From the NCBI GenBank assembly GCA_016721735.1, contig JADKHM010000001.1, forward strand, positions 62,001 to 126,000: a stretch of 64,000 nucleotides of DNA, given 5' to 3'. The position numbers were made by a program, and so were the translations under genes. Shown in pieces: positions 9,302 through 18,195 of this stretch. The stretch is from Flavobacterium sp. GTDB lineage: Bacteria > Bacteroidota > Bacteroidia > Flavobacteriales > Flavobacteriaceae. Numbering within the stretch: the stretch's first letter is position 1; each line of letters starts with the position of its first letter. Below the pieces are notes generated by a model. The model saw only the letters and a program-made list of their open reading frames with translations, did not search any database and was not told the origin of the DNA.

Positions 9302-9889
9302 ATGATTTTACCTATTATTGGTTATGGCGATCCTGTCTTAAGGAAAATGTGCGAGGAAATTCCTGTAGATTATCCACTACTAAAAGAGACAATTGCGAAT
9401 ATGTACGACACCATGTATAATGCATATGGTGTTGGGTTAGCTGCTCCACAAATCGGACTGGCAATTCGCTTATTTGTTGTCGATACGACACCTTTTGGTG
9501 AAGATGATGATTTGCCGACTGACGAGCAAAATCAATTAAAGAATTTTAAACGTACTTTTATCAATGCAAAAATGATAAAAGAAGAAGGTGAAGAATGGGG
9601 ATTTAATGAAGGTTGCTTAAGTATTCCCGAAGTTCGTGAAGATGTATTTAGAAATGATACGATTACTTTGGAGTACTATGATGAGGATTTTAATAAGAAA
9701 GTAGAAGTATTCGATGGTTTGGTAGCGCGAGTAATTCAGCATGAATATGATCATATTGAAGGCATTTTGTTTACAGACAGAATTTCATCTTTAAAAAAGC
9801 AACTTATCAAAAAGAAATTGCAAAATATCATGGAAGGTAAAACCCGTCCAGATTATAAAATGAAATTTATCGCAAAAAAAGGAAGGTAA
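9302..9889 (+). CDS. def: Peptide deformylase
   Basis: A 195-residue peptide deformylase, which removes the formyl group from the initiator methionine of new proteins. All three family motifs are present: GVGLAAPQIG, EGCLSIP (metal-binding Cys) and QHEYDHIEG (HExxH metal site). The ATG at 9302 is chosen because MILPIIGYGDPVLR is the usual N-terminus; the frame also allows a GTG 21 bp earlier. The DUF5606 gene follows after a repeat-rich spacer, an order often seen in flavobacteria. Confidence 0.95.
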   Translation: MILPIIGYGDPVLRKMCEEIPVDYPLLKETIANMYDTMYNAYGVGLAAPQIGLAIRLFVVDTTPFGEDDDLPTDEQNQLKNFKRTFINAKMIKEEGEEWGFNEGCLSIPEVREDVFRNDTITLEYYDEDFNKKVEVFDGLVARVIQHEYDHIEGILFTDRISSLKKQLIKKKLQNIMEGKTRPDYKMKFIAKKGR

Positions 9890-9900
9890 TTTCAGTGTAA

Positions 9901-9990
9901 TTGTTAATTCGTTTAATCGTTTAACCGAATTGCATTTTAACCGATTCAACGTTTCAACAAACAAACGATTAAACAAATAAACGATTAAAC
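9901..9990. repeat. GTTTAATCG/CGATTAAAC inverted and direct repeats
   Basis: The 109-bp spacer between def and the DUF5606 gene is made almost wholly of short repeats. CGTTTAATCGTTTAA on the left is mirrored by two direct copies of AACGATTAAACAA on the right, ending 10 bp before the ATG at 9999. The arms can pair into a long AT-rich hairpin in the leader of the downstream mRNA. Confidence 0.6.
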
Positions 9991-9998
9991 AATAAAAA

Positions 9999-10511
9999 AT
10001 GAATTTAGAGAAAATATTAGCCATATCTGGAATGCCAGGAATTTACGCTTTAAAAATGCAAACTCGTACCGGTTTTGTTGCGGAATCTTTAGTTGATGGC
10101 AAGCGAGTAACGGTTGGATTAAGAAGTAATGTTAGTTTATTGACTGAAATTTCTATCTATACGCATGATGCTGAAAAGCCGTTAGCAGAAGTGATGAGAG
10201 CCATTGCAGTCAAAGAAGATAACGGACCTGCCATTTCTCATAAAGAAGACAATGCAAAATTGGTGGCTTATTTCAAAGAAATCATGCCAGATTACGACGA
10301 AGACAGAGTTTATCCATCTGATATCAAGAAAGTTTTTAATTGGTATAATATTTTACAAAGTAAAGGGTTGGTTTCTAAAGAAGAGCCAAAGGCAGAAGAA
10401 GAGGCTCGGGTGCAAGAAATTGTAAAAGAAAAAGTCGCCGAAGCAAAAAAAGCCAAAACCGAAGCTACTGAGGCCAAAGCAACTCCAAAAAAGAAAACAC
10501 CAAAAAAATAG
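9999..10511 (+). CDS. DUF5606 domain-containing protein
   Basis: A 170-residue protein. The N-terminal 120 residues, starting MNLEKILAISGMPGIY, match the DUF5606 family of Bacteroidota, of unknown function. The C-terminal 45 residues are a low-complexity, Lys/Glu/Ala-rich tail ending in TPKKKTPKK that may bind nucleic acid or simply be disordered. No signal peptide or membrane segment is visible, so it is probably cytosolic. It follows def and is ended by a clear terminator hairpin. Confidence 0.85.
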   Translation: MNLEKILAISGMPGIYALKMQTRTGFVAESLVDGKRVTVGLRSNVSLLTEISIYTHDAEKPLAEVMRAIAVKEDNGPAISHKEDNAKLVAYFKEIMPDYDEDRVYPSDIKKVFNWYNILQSKGLVSKEEPKAEEEARVQEIVKEKVAEAKKAKTEATEAKATPKKKTPKK

Positions 10512-10535
10512 GAAGACTTCTATTTTGAAATAAAT

Positions 10536-10575
10536 AAATCCTGTCTCGAATTTCCTGACAGGATTTCTTATTTTT
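10536..10575 (+). terminator. Rho-independent terminator after the DUF5606 gene
   Basis: AAATCCTGTC (10536-10545) pairs perfectly with GACAGGATTT (10557-10566), followed by a T-rich tail CTTATTTTT. Confidence 0.85.
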
Positions 10576-10619
10576 ACACCAATAGGACTATTTCATTTTA
10601 AACCAAAATCTTTATTTTC

Positions 10620-11393
10620 ATGAATTCAAAACAATTGCAACTTCAGGCGTTCGAGCGGCTACTAATAATTATGGACGATCTTCGAGAAAAATGTCCGTGG
10701 GATAAAAAGCAAACCTTCGAATCATTGCGTCACTTAACCATTGAGGAAACTTACGAACTCGGAGATGCCATATTGAATCATGATCTCAATGAAATCAAAA
10801 AGGAATTGGGCGATTTGCTACTGCATATTGTTTTCTATGCGAAACTTGGAAGTGAAACTGATTCCTTTGATATGGCCGATGTTTGTAACGATATTTGTGA
10901 GAAACTCATTCACCGCCATCCCCATATTTACAGTGATACAGTGGTTGCGGACGAAGAAGAGGTAAAACAAAATTGGGAAAAATTGAAATTGAAAGAAGGG
11001 AAAAAATCAGTATTAGAAGGTGTTCCTGCTGGTTTGCCAGCCTTAGTCAAAGCCAGTCGAATTCAAGATAAAGTAAAAGGTGTTGGTTTTGATTGGGAAG
11101 AGCCACATCAGGTTTGGGATAAAGTACAAGAAGAACTCGACGAGTTACAAGCAGAAGTACTGGCGGGTAACCAAGAAAAAATGGAAGCAGAATTTGGAGA
11201 TGTATTATTCTCGATGATTAATTATGCTCGATTTCTGAATATCAATCCAGAAGATGCTTTAGAGCGCACGAATAAGAAGTTTATTAAACGTTTTCAATAC
11301 CTCGAAAGCAAAGCAGCAACACTTGGCAAACCATTGATGGATATGACTTTAGCCGAAATGGATGTGTTTTGGAATGAAGCAAAAAAACTATAA
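10620..11393 (+). CDS. mazG: Nucleoside triphosphate pyrophosphohydrolase MazG
   Basis: A 257-residue MazG with the two tandem all-alpha NTP-PPase domains usual for the family. Domain one has CPWDKKQTFESL and EETYEL...ELGDLLLHIV (E-x2-E and E-x3-D Mg sites); domain two has VQEELDELQ and EFGDVLFSMINYAR. It hydrolyses non-canonical and excess NTPs to NMP plus pyrophosphate in the cytosol. It is monocistronic, preceded by a terminator and convergent with the Crp/FNR-type regulator, with which it overlaps by 6 bp. Confidence 0.94.
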   Translation: MNSKQLQLQAFERLLIIMDDLREKCPWDKKQTFESLRHLTIEETYELGDAILNHDLNEIKKELGDLLLHIVFYAKLGSETDSFDMADVCNDICEKLIHRHPHIYSDTVVADEEEVKQNWEKLKLKEGKKSVLEGVPAGLPALVKASRIQDKVKGVGFDWEEPHQVWDKVQEELDELQAEVLAGNQEKMEAEFGDVLFSMINYARFLNINPEDALERTNKKFIKRFQYLESKAATLGKPLMDMTLAEMDVFWNEAKKL

Positions 11394-12074
11394 AGATTCG
11401 GCGATTCTTCGCAATTTGGAAATATCGTTAATCACAATTTTCTTTCCATCCAAAGCAATCAAATTTGATTTATTGAATTCAGAAAGAAGGCGAATACAGC
11501 TTTCGGTCGCAGTACCGATCATTCCCGCTAATTCATCTCTAGAAAGCTGAATATGTAAGGAACCATCCTCATTTACTCCAAAGGTTTCATGCATATATAT
11601 TAAGGTCTCCGCCAACCGCTCTTTTACCGATTTTTGTCCCATAGAAACCACATGGTCGTCCGCTTCTTTCAAATCGCCACAAATGGTCTTCATCACGTTC
11701 ATGGAAAATGCATTATTCTCATTAAAGAAACCAAGAATTTCGGTTTTAGGAATAAAACAAACTTCCATATTTTCCAATGCTATGGCGCTTAAGTTGGTTA
11801 CTTCTTCGCTAATCATAGATCGTTGTCCGAGTAATTCACCCGCTTTAACCAATTTTACAATTTGGTCTTTTCCGTTCGAACTCAATTTAGATAATTTGCA
11901 AATCCCGTCTTTAATACAATAAACGCCTTTCAAGGTGTCGCCTTCTTCAAAAATAGGCTCTCCTTTTTTGATGGTATAAGAGGTTTTACAATCGGCCATC
12001 TTCAACAGCTCGTCTTTATTCAAAGCTTTGAGGGAACTAAATTGTCTTACGATACATTGCTCGCACTTGCTCAT
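11388..12074 (-). CDS. Crp/FNR-family transcriptional regulator
   Basis: A 228-residue regulator with an N-terminal cyclic-nucleotide-like beta-roll (about 25-140) and a C-terminal winged helix-turn-helix (LSRDELAGMIGTATESCIRLL, about 175-195). Cysteines at residues 4, 7 and 29, together with later cysteines in VYCIKDGIC, could bind an iron-sulfur cluster as in FNR, which would make it an oxygen sensor; this is inference. The ATG at 12074 (MSKCEQC) is preferred to an in-frame upstream codon. It diverges from the copper ATPase of the cbb3 locus, and an FNR-like palindrome sits between them. Confidence 0.88.
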   Translation of the reverse strand: MSKCEQCIVRQFSSLKALNKDELLKMADCKTSYTIKKGEPIFEEGDTLKGVYCIKDGICKLSKLSSNGKDQIVKLVKAGELLGQRSMISEEVTNLSAIALENMEVCFIPKTEILGFFNENNAFSMNVMKTICGDLKEADDHVVSMGQKSVKERLAETLIYMHETFGVNEDGSLHIQLSRDELAGMIGTATESCIRLLSEFNKSNLIALDGKKIVINDISKLRRIAESL

Positions 12075-12100
12075 AATAGGAAATACTTTTTTCAGTTGCC

Positions 12101-12108
12101 CAAAAATA
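12101..12108 (-). promoter_or_regulatory. -7 promoter element of the Crp/FNR-type regulator
   Basis: On the minus strand TATTTTTG fits TAnnTTTG, with a predicted start near 12095. The FNR-like palindrome is centred about 23 bp upstream of the terminal G, over the -33 region, a position that suits autorepression. Confidence 0.45.
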
Positions 12109-12114
12109 CAATTT

Positions 12115-12134
12115 AATATGATATATATCATATT
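12115..12134. promoter_or_regulatory. FNR-like palindromic operator (20 bp, perfect)
   Basis: A perfect 20-bp palindrome with core TGAT-ATAT-ATCA, matching the TTGATnnnnATCAA geometry of FNR boxes. It lies between the divergent regulator and copper ATPase genes. Its centre (12124.5) is 36.5 bp upstream of a TTTG (12158-12161) on the ATPase side, the spacing expected for activation from about -41.5. Confidence 0.72.
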
Positions 12135-12183
12135 TTTTGATGATTCATAATATCAAATTTGCATAGGTAAAATGAGCAAAGTT

Positions 12184-14559
12184 ATGGATACAAACAACTG
12201 TTTCCATTGTGGTTTAGAATTTAGTAATGAAGTTGTAATTGTATTTGAGGAAAAAAATTTCTGCTGTCAAGGTTGTAAAACCGTCTACGAGATTTTTAGC
12301 TTGAATGATATGACTTGTTATTATGATTTCGAAAAATCACCTGGAGCAACCCCGCAAGACATTCAAGGAAAATATGATTTTTTAGATAATGAAAGTATCG
12401 TCTCAAAAATTTTGGAATTTGAAGAAGATTCAACCGCTATTGTTTCACTTAACATTCCTCATATACATTGTAGCTCGTGTATTTGGATTTTGGAAAATTT
12501 ACAGCGTCTTCAACAGGGAATAAACAATTCTCAAGTTAACTTTCCTGAAAAAAGAGTTCGAATTAGCTATGATTCTTCACTTGTTTCGTTGAAAACAATC
12601 GTGAATTTGTTGAGTGCGATTGGCTATGAACCTTATATCAGTTTGGAAAATTACGAAACTGGAAAGACAACTGTTGATAGGAGTTTGACCTATAAACTCG
12701 GTGTGGCTTTCTTTTGTTTTGGCAATATCATGTTGCTTTCTTTTCCGGAGTATTTTGAAGTGAATGAATTTTGGCTCGATCAGTACCGCGGCTTTTTTCG
12801 TTGGTTGATTTTTGCTTTGTCGCTGCCATCATTTTTATATTCTGCGAGCGGCTACTATGTTTCAGCGTACAAAAGCATTCGAACAAAGATGCTCAACATC
12901 GATATTCCTATAGCGCTTGGAATTGTAGTCATGTTTATTCGAAGCACTTTTGATATCGTAATGAATTATGGTTCAGGTTTTTTTGATAGCTTAACTGGAC
13001 TGATATTCTTTATGCTTCTCGGGAAAATGTTTCAGATCAAGACATATAGTTTTCTCAGTTTCGAACGTGACTTTAAGTCCTACTTTCCCATTGCAATCAC
13101 CAAAATAAATACTGATTTTTCCGAAGCGTCCATTCCGATTTACGAGGTTAAAAAGGGAGATAGATTGCTTATTCGAAATCAGGAATTGATTCCAGTTGAT
13201 GGAATTTTGATTTCCCAAAAAGCCGAAATCGATTATAGTTTTGTCACCGGAGAGGCCATTCCGATCACAAAAGTATCAGGAGACAAAATTTTTGCCGGCG
13301 GAAAACAGATTGGGCAAGTCATTGAGATGGAAGTTTTACACTCTGTTTCTCAAAGTTATCTAACGCAATTGTGGAGTAACGATGTTTTTCAAAAGCAAGT
13401 CGAACAGCAACACAAAACCATTACCGATAGCATCAGCCGATATTTTACGCCAATTCTTTTATTCATCGCATTTGCTGGATTTGGCTACTGGATTTTCTTT
13501 GATGCAAACACCGCATTCAATGTTTTTACTGCTGTATTAATAGTGGCATGTCCTTGCGCTTTGGCTTTGACAGCACCGTTTACTTTTGGAAATGTACTTC
13601 GAATCTTGGGCAAAAAGAAACTTTACCTAAAGAATGCGCTGGTAATAGAACAATTAGCAAAAGTAGATACGATTGTATTCGACAAAACGGGAACCATCAC
13701 AACAAGTAAGAAGTCCAATATTTTATATGAAGGAAAGCCGCTTTCGCCCCATGAAAGTCAGGTTGTCAAAAACATATTGCGCGCATCCAACCATCCGTTA
13801 AGCAGAATGCTTTATAATCATTTACCTGAAAGTTCAAGACTTGATGTCAGTTATTTTGAAGAAGTTTCTGGAAAGGGAATTAACGCTATTGTTGAAGGCC
13901 AATCCGTAAAAATTGGGTCATCGATATTTGTTGAACATCATGAAGAATTAGCCATCGAGCAAACTTGCGTTCACGTCAAATTTGGAGAAACATACTGTGG
14001 AAAGTTCATTTTCACCAGTGAATACAGAGAAGGACTTTCCGTTCTTTTTGAGAAGCTCAGCAAGTCTTATCAAATAAAGGTCTTAAGTGGCGACAACGAA
14101 GGTGAAAAGGCCAATCTCGAACACATGTTGCCCAAAGGGACCGAGCTCGTATTCAATCAAAAACCCGAGCAGAAGTTAGCGTTTATCAAACAATTACAAG
14201 AAAAGGGATGCAATGTGATGATGGTCGGGGATGGGTTGAATGATGCTGGAGCATTAGCGCAAAGTAATGTTGGTATTTCGATTGCAGAAAACGTCAATGT
14301 TTTTTCTCCCGCTTGTGATGCTATTCTTGATGCCGCTCAGTTTCAAAAAATAGATGCCTTTTTGCGACTGTCAAAGAATTCGATTACAACCATAAAAATG
14401 AGTTTTACCATCTCTCTTTTATACAACGTAGTTGGATTATCATTCGCTATAACTGGAAATCTCTTGCCTTTGGTTGCGGCCATTATCATGCCTTTGAGTA
14501 CCATTACGATTGTCAGCTTTGTGACTTTGATGAGTAATTATTTTGCAAGAAAAATATAG
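12184..14559 (+). CDS. ccoI: Copper-translocating P-type ATPase, CcoI/FixI type
   Basis: A P1B-type ATPase of about 790 residues. It begins with a Cys-rich metal-binding domain (CFHCG, CCQGC) and an HMA domain (IHCSSCIW), then membrane helices with the ion-binding CPC motif (VACPCALAL), the phosphorylation site DKTGTIT and the hinge GDGLNDAGAL. The N-terminal zinc-ribbon-like extension and position before ccoS and ccoN indicate the CcoI type, which supplies copper for cbb3 oxidase assembly rather than detoxification. An ATG at 12172 is also in frame. The ATG at 12184 is preferred because MDTNNCFHCG fits the family start and gives a leader length like those of ccoS and hemN. Confidence 0.9.
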   Translation: MDTNNCFHCGLEFSNEVVIVFEEKNFCCQGCKTVYEIFSLNDMTCYYDFEKSPGATPQDIQGKYDFLDNESIVSKILEFEEDSTAIVSLNIPHIHCSSCIWILENLQRLQQGINNSQVNFPEKRVRISYDSSLVSLKTIVNLLSAIGYEPYISLENYETGKTTVDRSLTYKLGVAFFCFGNIMLLSFPEYFEVNEFWLDQYRGFFRWLIFALSLPSFLYSASGYYVSAYKSIRTKMLNIDIPIALGIVVMFIRSTFDIVMNYGSGFFDSLTGLIFFMLLGKMFQIKTYSFLSFERDFKSYFPIAITKINTDFSEASIPIYEVKKGDRLLIRNQELIPVDGILISQKAEIDYSFVTGEAIPITKVSGDKIFAGGKQIGQVIEMEVLHSVSQSYLTQLWSNDVFQKQVEQQHKTITDSISRYFTPILLFIAFAGFGYWIFFDANTAFNVFTAVLIVACPCALALTAPFTFGNVLRILGKKKLYLKNALVIEQLAKVDTIVFDKTGTITTSKKSNILYEGKPLSPHESQVVKNILRASNHPLSRMLYNHLPESSRLDVSYFEEVSGKGINAIVEGQSVKIGSSIFVEHHEELAIEQTCVHVKFGETYCGKFIFTSEYREGLSVLFEKLSKSYQIKVLSGDNEGEKANLEHMLPKGTELVFNQKPEQKLAFIKQLQEKGCNVMMVGDGLNDAGALAQSNVGISIAENVNVFSPACDAILDAAQFQKIDAFLRLSKNSITTIKMSFTISLLYNVVGLSFAITGNLLPLVAAIIMPLSTITIVSFVTLMSNYFARKI

Positions 14560-14614
14560 AATTATGTAAGTTCTGCGAAATCGTGTTCACTTATTTTTAA
14601 GGGAATGATGCAAG

Positions 14615-14630
14615 TATGACAAATGTCATA
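14615..14630 (+). promoter_or_regulatory. FNR-like operator upstream of ccoS-ccoN
   Basis: TATGACAAATGTCATA is a near-perfect palindrome with core TGAC-AAAT-GTCA. Its centre (14622.5) lies 35.5 bp upstream of the end of a TTTG (14655-14658), so a start near 14664 puts it at about -41.5. The ccoS ATG follows at 14677. The 117-bp spacer holds no other obvious signal. Confidence 0.68.
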
Positions 14631-14676
14631 TTTTAGGAAGAATTCTGAAAGTATTTTGTTAACATAAATTTAAGGT

Positions 14677-14868
14677 ATGAGTGTTATTTATTTATTAATC
14701 TCCATCAGTATCATCGTAGCAATAGGCTTTTTCTTTGCATTTATTAGAGCTGTTCAGTCAGGTCAGTATGACGACGATTATACACCATCGGTCAGAATGC
14801 TTTTTGACGATGAACTTATTAAAGACAAACCAAAATCAATAGAAACAACCCAAGAAAAACAAATTTAA
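14677..14868 (+). CDS. ccoS: cbb3-type cytochrome oxidase assembly protein CcoS
   Basis: A 63-residue membrane protein with one N-terminal transmembrane helix (about residues 3-24) followed by QSGQYDDDYTPSVRMLFDD, the conserved CcoS segment after the helix. CcoS is needed to insert heme and copper into the cbb3 oxidase. It lies 2 bp before ccoN in the same frame order as other Bacteroidota and is certainly in the same operon. Confidence 0.93.
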   Translation: MSVIYLLISISIIVAIGFFFAFIRAVQSGQYDDDYTPSVRMLFDDELIKDKPKSIETTQEKQI

Positions 14869-14870
14869 TT

Positions 14871-17060
14871 ATGGAAGTACAACAGTTTTATTATGACAAC
14901 AAAATTGTAAAGAAATTCCTCTACGCAACGATTCTTTTTGGCGTGGTGGGAATGTTGGTTGGACTTATTTTAGCCATTATGTTCCTTTTTCCCAATATCA
15001 CCGATGGAATTTCCTGGTTGAGTTTTGGTAGATTGAGACCATTGCACACCAACGCTGTTATTTTTGCGTTTGTCGGAAATTCGATGTTTGCAGGAGTCTA
15101 TTATTCACTGCAACGACTACTAAAAGCAAGAATGTTTAGTGATGCTTTGAGTAATATTCATTTCTGGGGTTGGCAACTTATTATTGTTGCAGCCGCGATT
15201 TCTCTGCCTTTGGGTTTTAGTACATCCAAAGAATATGCAGAATTAGAATGGCCAATTGATATTGCGATTGCTTTGATTTGGGTAGTCTTCGGTATCAACA
15301 TGATTGGTACAATTCTTAAAAGGAGAGAGCGCCATTTATATGTTGCCATTTGGTTTTACATTGCTACGTTTGTCACTGTAGCAGTATTGCATATCTTCAA
15401 TAGTTTGGAGTTGCCAGTTTCTGCGCTTAAAAGTTATTCAGTTTACGCTGGTGTTCAAGATGCCTTAGTACAATGGTGGTACGGACATAATGCCGTTGCA
15501 TTTTTCTTAACAACGCCTTTCTTAGGTTTGATGTATTATTTTATTCCTAAAGCGGCCAATCGTCCAGTGTATTCTTATCGATTGTCAATCGTTCACTTCT
15601 GGTCCTTAATTTTTATCTATATCTGGGCAGGACCACACCACTTATTATATTCTGCTTTGCCTACTTGGGCTCAGAATCTGGGTGTTGTGTTCTCAGTAAT
15701 GTTGATTGCGCCTTCTTGGGGAGGAATGATCAACGGATTGTTGACGCTTCGTGGTGCTTGGGATAAAGTTCGTGTTGAGCCGATCCTAAAATTCTTCGTG
15801 GTGGCTATTACAGGTTATGGTATGGCTACGTTTGAAGGTCCAATGTTATCCTTGAAAAACGTAAATGCTATTGCACACTTTACGGATTGGATTATTGCTC
15901 ACGTTCACGTTGGTGCTTTAGCTTGGAATGGTTTCATGGCATTTGGTATGATTTACTACTTGATTCCAAAAATGACTAAAGGGCCATTATACTCTCTAAA
16001 ATTAGCCAACTTCCATTTCTGGATTGGTACTTTAGGAATCATATTGTATACACTTCCGATGTATGTGGCTGGTTTTACACAAGCTTCGATGTGGAAACAA
16101 TTTAATCCAGACGGAACTTTAACTTATGGTAATTTCCTAGAAACAGTAAATCAAATTGTTCCAATGTATTGGATGAGAATGATTGGTGGAACCATGTACT
16201 TAATTGGTATGTTTGTTTTGGTATACAACATCATTCAAACAGTGAGAGCAAATGCTAATGTAGAAGATGAATTAGCAGAAGCTCCAGCATTAGAAAGATT
16301 AGGCGCTGGCAGAATCAAAGGTGAGAAATACCACGCTTGGTTAGAAAGAAGACCAATTCAAATGACCATTTTTGCAGTGATTGCGATCTTGATTGGTGGA
16401 ATTATTCAAATTGTTCCTACGATTATGGTTAAGTCCAATATTCCAACCATTGCAAGTGTAAAACCTTATACACCTTTAGAATTGGAAGGACGAGATTTAT
16501 ATGTTCGTGAAGGTTGTGTGGGTTGTCACTCTCAAATGGTTCGTCCTTTTAGAAGTGAAGTAGAACGTTACGGACCACAAGCCAAAGCAGGAGAATTTGT
16601 ATATGATCATCCATTCTTGTGGGGTTCAAAACGTACTGGTCCGGATTTGTTAAGAGAAGGTGCGAAATACAATAACAATTGGCATTTCAATCATTTCTGG
16701 GATCCGCAAAGTATTTCTGCAGGCTCATTAATGCCAAGTTACAAATGGTTGTTCGATAACAAAGCCTTAGATATTTCAGACATCGAAGCCAAAATGAAAG
16801 CTATGCGAGCGCTTGGAGTTCCGTATTCTGATTTCCAAATTGCTCATGCGAAAGATGCTATTAAGGAGCAAGCGACTCAAATTGAAGAAAGCCTAAAATC
16901 CGATCCCGATTTTGTAAAGAGTTATGCTAACAGCAAAGAAAAAGCGGTGGCAAAGGGCGAGCAATTTGTACCAATGAGTGATCGTGAAATTGTAGCTATG
17001 ATTGCATACATCCAACGATTAGGAACAGATATTAAAGTAAAAGAAAACCTTAAAAAATAA
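14871..17060 (+). CDS. ccoN: cbb3 cytochrome c oxidase, fused subunits I and II (CcoN-CcoO)
   Basis: A 729-residue fusion. The first about 480 residues are CcoN, the heme-copper catalytic subunit with 12 or more membrane helices and the expected histidines (RPLHTNAV, WWYGHNAVAFF, AGPHHLLYSALP, IIAHVHVGALAW). The rest is CcoO, with one membrane helix and a periplasmic cytochrome c domain: heme attachment CVGCH near residue 549 and a Met ligand in AGSLMPSYKW. In proteobacteria the two are separate genes; the fused form is common in Bacteroidota. It reduces oxygen to water with very high affinity and pumps protons. Confidence 0.96.
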   Translation: MEVQQFYYDNKIVKKFLYATILFGVVGMLVGLILAIMFLFPNITDGISWLSFGRLRPLHTNAVIFAFVGNSMFAGVYYSLQRLLKARMFSDALSNIHFWGWQLIIVAAAISLPLGFSTSKEYAELEWPIDIAIALIWVVFGINMIGTILKRRERHLYVAIWFYIATFVTVAVLHIFNSLELPVSALKSYSVYAGVQDALVQWWYGHNAVAFFLTTPFLGLMYYFIPKAANRPVYSYRLSIVHFWSLIFIYIWAGPHHLLYSALPTWAQNLGVVFSVMLIAPSWGGMINGLLTLRGAWDKVRVEPILKFFVVAITGYGMATFEGPMLSLKNVNAIAHFTDWIIAHVHVGALAWNGFMAFGMIYYLIPKMTKGPLYSLKLANFHFWIGTLGIILYTLPMYVAGFTQASMWKQFNPDGTLTYGNFLETVNQIVPMYWMRMIGGTMYLIGMFVLVYNIIQTVRANANVEDELAEAPALERLGAGRIKGEKYHAWLERRPIQMTIFAVIAILIGGIIQIVPTIMVKSNIPTIASVKPYTPLELEGRDLYVREGCVGCHSQMVRPFRSEVERYGPQAKAGEFVYDHPFLWGSKRTGPDLLREGAKYNNNWHFNHFWDPQSISAGSLMPSYKWLFDNKALDISDIEAKMKAMRALGVPYSDFQIAHAKDAIKEQATQIEESLKSDPDFVKSYANSKEKAVAKGEQFVPMSDREIVAMIAYIQRLGTDIKVKENLKK

Positions 17061-17064
17061 AGCC

Positions 17065-17235
17065 ATGTTCGAACAAATAAAACACAATATGGAGACAATT
17101 GCTGGTGTTGCAATCTATCCAATTCTATCGCTTTTGATCTTTTTTGTTTTCTTTCTTGCGCTTGGAATCTGGGTATTCACTTATAAAAGAGAGAAGATCC
17201 AAGAATTGAGTCAATTGCCACTAAAAGATAACTAA
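17065..17235 (+). CDS. ccoQ: CcoQ-like small membrane subunit (56 residues)
   Basis: A short gene, easily missed, fills the gap between ccoN and ccoP. It encodes MFEQIKHNMETIAGVAIYP followed by one long hydrophobic helix (about residues 19-37) and a charged tail ending LPLKDN. Size, topology and position match CcoQ/FixQ, a single-helix subunit that stabilises cbb3 oxidase. The start lies 4 bp after the ccoN stop, so translation is probably coupled. Sequence similarity within this family is weak, so the assignment rests on position and topology. Confidence 0.82.
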   Translation: MFEQIKHNMETIAGVAIYPILSLLIFFVFFLALGIWVFTYKREKIQELSQLPLKDN

Positions 17236-17259
17236 TCTCCTAATTTTAAAACAATCAAT

Positions 17260-18192
17260 ATGAAAAAAATATTTCCAGTATACGTGCGAGTTCCTGTAAT
17301 TTTCTTTACAGTGATGATGGCTCTAGAATACTTTATTGATTCTGGAGATCGGCCTGCCTTTATAAAGTTCCCCGTAGTTTCTATATTCCTATTTGTATTT
17401 CTTTTTCTACTTGTAGCTATTGAAATTACCACAAGTGCTATAGATAATGTTACCTATCATTTGTTGACCGAGGAACAGAAAAAACAACTCGAGGAAGTGA
17501 CCAGCATTTCTTTCTCTGATAGTGTTTTGTACAAAAAAATGATGAAGTTGTTGACCAAGTCTGTGCCGATAGAAAATGAAGGACAATTGCTTTTAGATCA
17601 TGATTATGACGGAATTAAGGAATTAGATAATACGTTGCCACCATGGTGGGTATACCTATTCTACGGAACCATCATTTTTGCTGCCATCTATTTGGTTCGA
17701 TTTGAAATCTTAGGTGCAGATGACCAAGAAATGGAACTTAAAAAAGAAATGGCGCAAGCTAAAATTGATATTGCAGAGTATATGAAGACCGCTCCAGACC
17801 TTATGGATGAGAAATCGGTAACACAATTGACCGATGCCGCATCGCTAGCAGAGGGTAAGACTATCTTTGTAGCCAATTGCGTTGCTTGTCACCGAGCAGA
17901 TGGCGGTGGACAAATTGGTCCGAACCTAACAGACGATAATTGGATTTTGGGCGGTGGTATCAAAAACATTTTCCACACTTTAGAAAATGGTGGACGAGAT
18001 GGTAAAGGGATGATTTCCTGGAAGGGAACGCTTAAACCAAAAGACATGCAAAAAGTGGCGAGTTACGTTATGTCACTAAGAGGCAGTAATCCGAAAGATC
18101 CGAAAGCACCCGATGGGGAAATTTGGGTTGATCCAGCAGCAAAAGCGGATGTTGCAGTAGCTACTAAAGTTGATACTACTAAAGTGAAATAA
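17260..18192 (+). CDS. ccoP: cbb3 cytochrome c oxidase subunit III (CcoP), single heme
   Basis: A 310-residue subunit with membrane helices near residues 8-25, 42-60 and 130-147, the conserved pre-helix LDNTLPPWWVYLFYGTI typical of the CcoP N-terminal domain, and a C-terminal cytochrome c domain with a single CVACH site near residue 207 and a Met ligand in GKGMISWKGTL. Proteobacterial CcoP usually carries two heme c groups; only one is visible here. The extra N-terminal helices are common in Bacteroidota. It passes electrons from soluble cytochrome c to CcoO. The extreme C-terminus (about residues 285-310) is low-complexity Ala/Lys/Val/Asp-rich. Confidence 0.93.
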   Translation: MKKIFPVYVRVPVIFFTVMMALEYFIDSGDRPAFIKFPVVSIFLFVFLFLLVAIEITTSAIDNVTYHLLTEEQKKQLEEVTSISFSDSVLYKKMMKLLTKSVPIENEGQLLLDHDYDGIKELDNTLPPWWVYLFYGTIIFAAIYLVRFEILGADDQEMELKKEMAQAKIDIAEYMKTAPDLMDEKSVTQLTDAASLAEGKTIFVANCVACHRADGGGQIGPNLTDDNWILGGGIKNIFHTLENGGRDGKGMISWKGTLKPKDMQKVASYVMSLRGSNPKDPKAPDGEIWVDPAAKADVAVATKVDTTKVK

Positions 18193-18195
18193 ATT

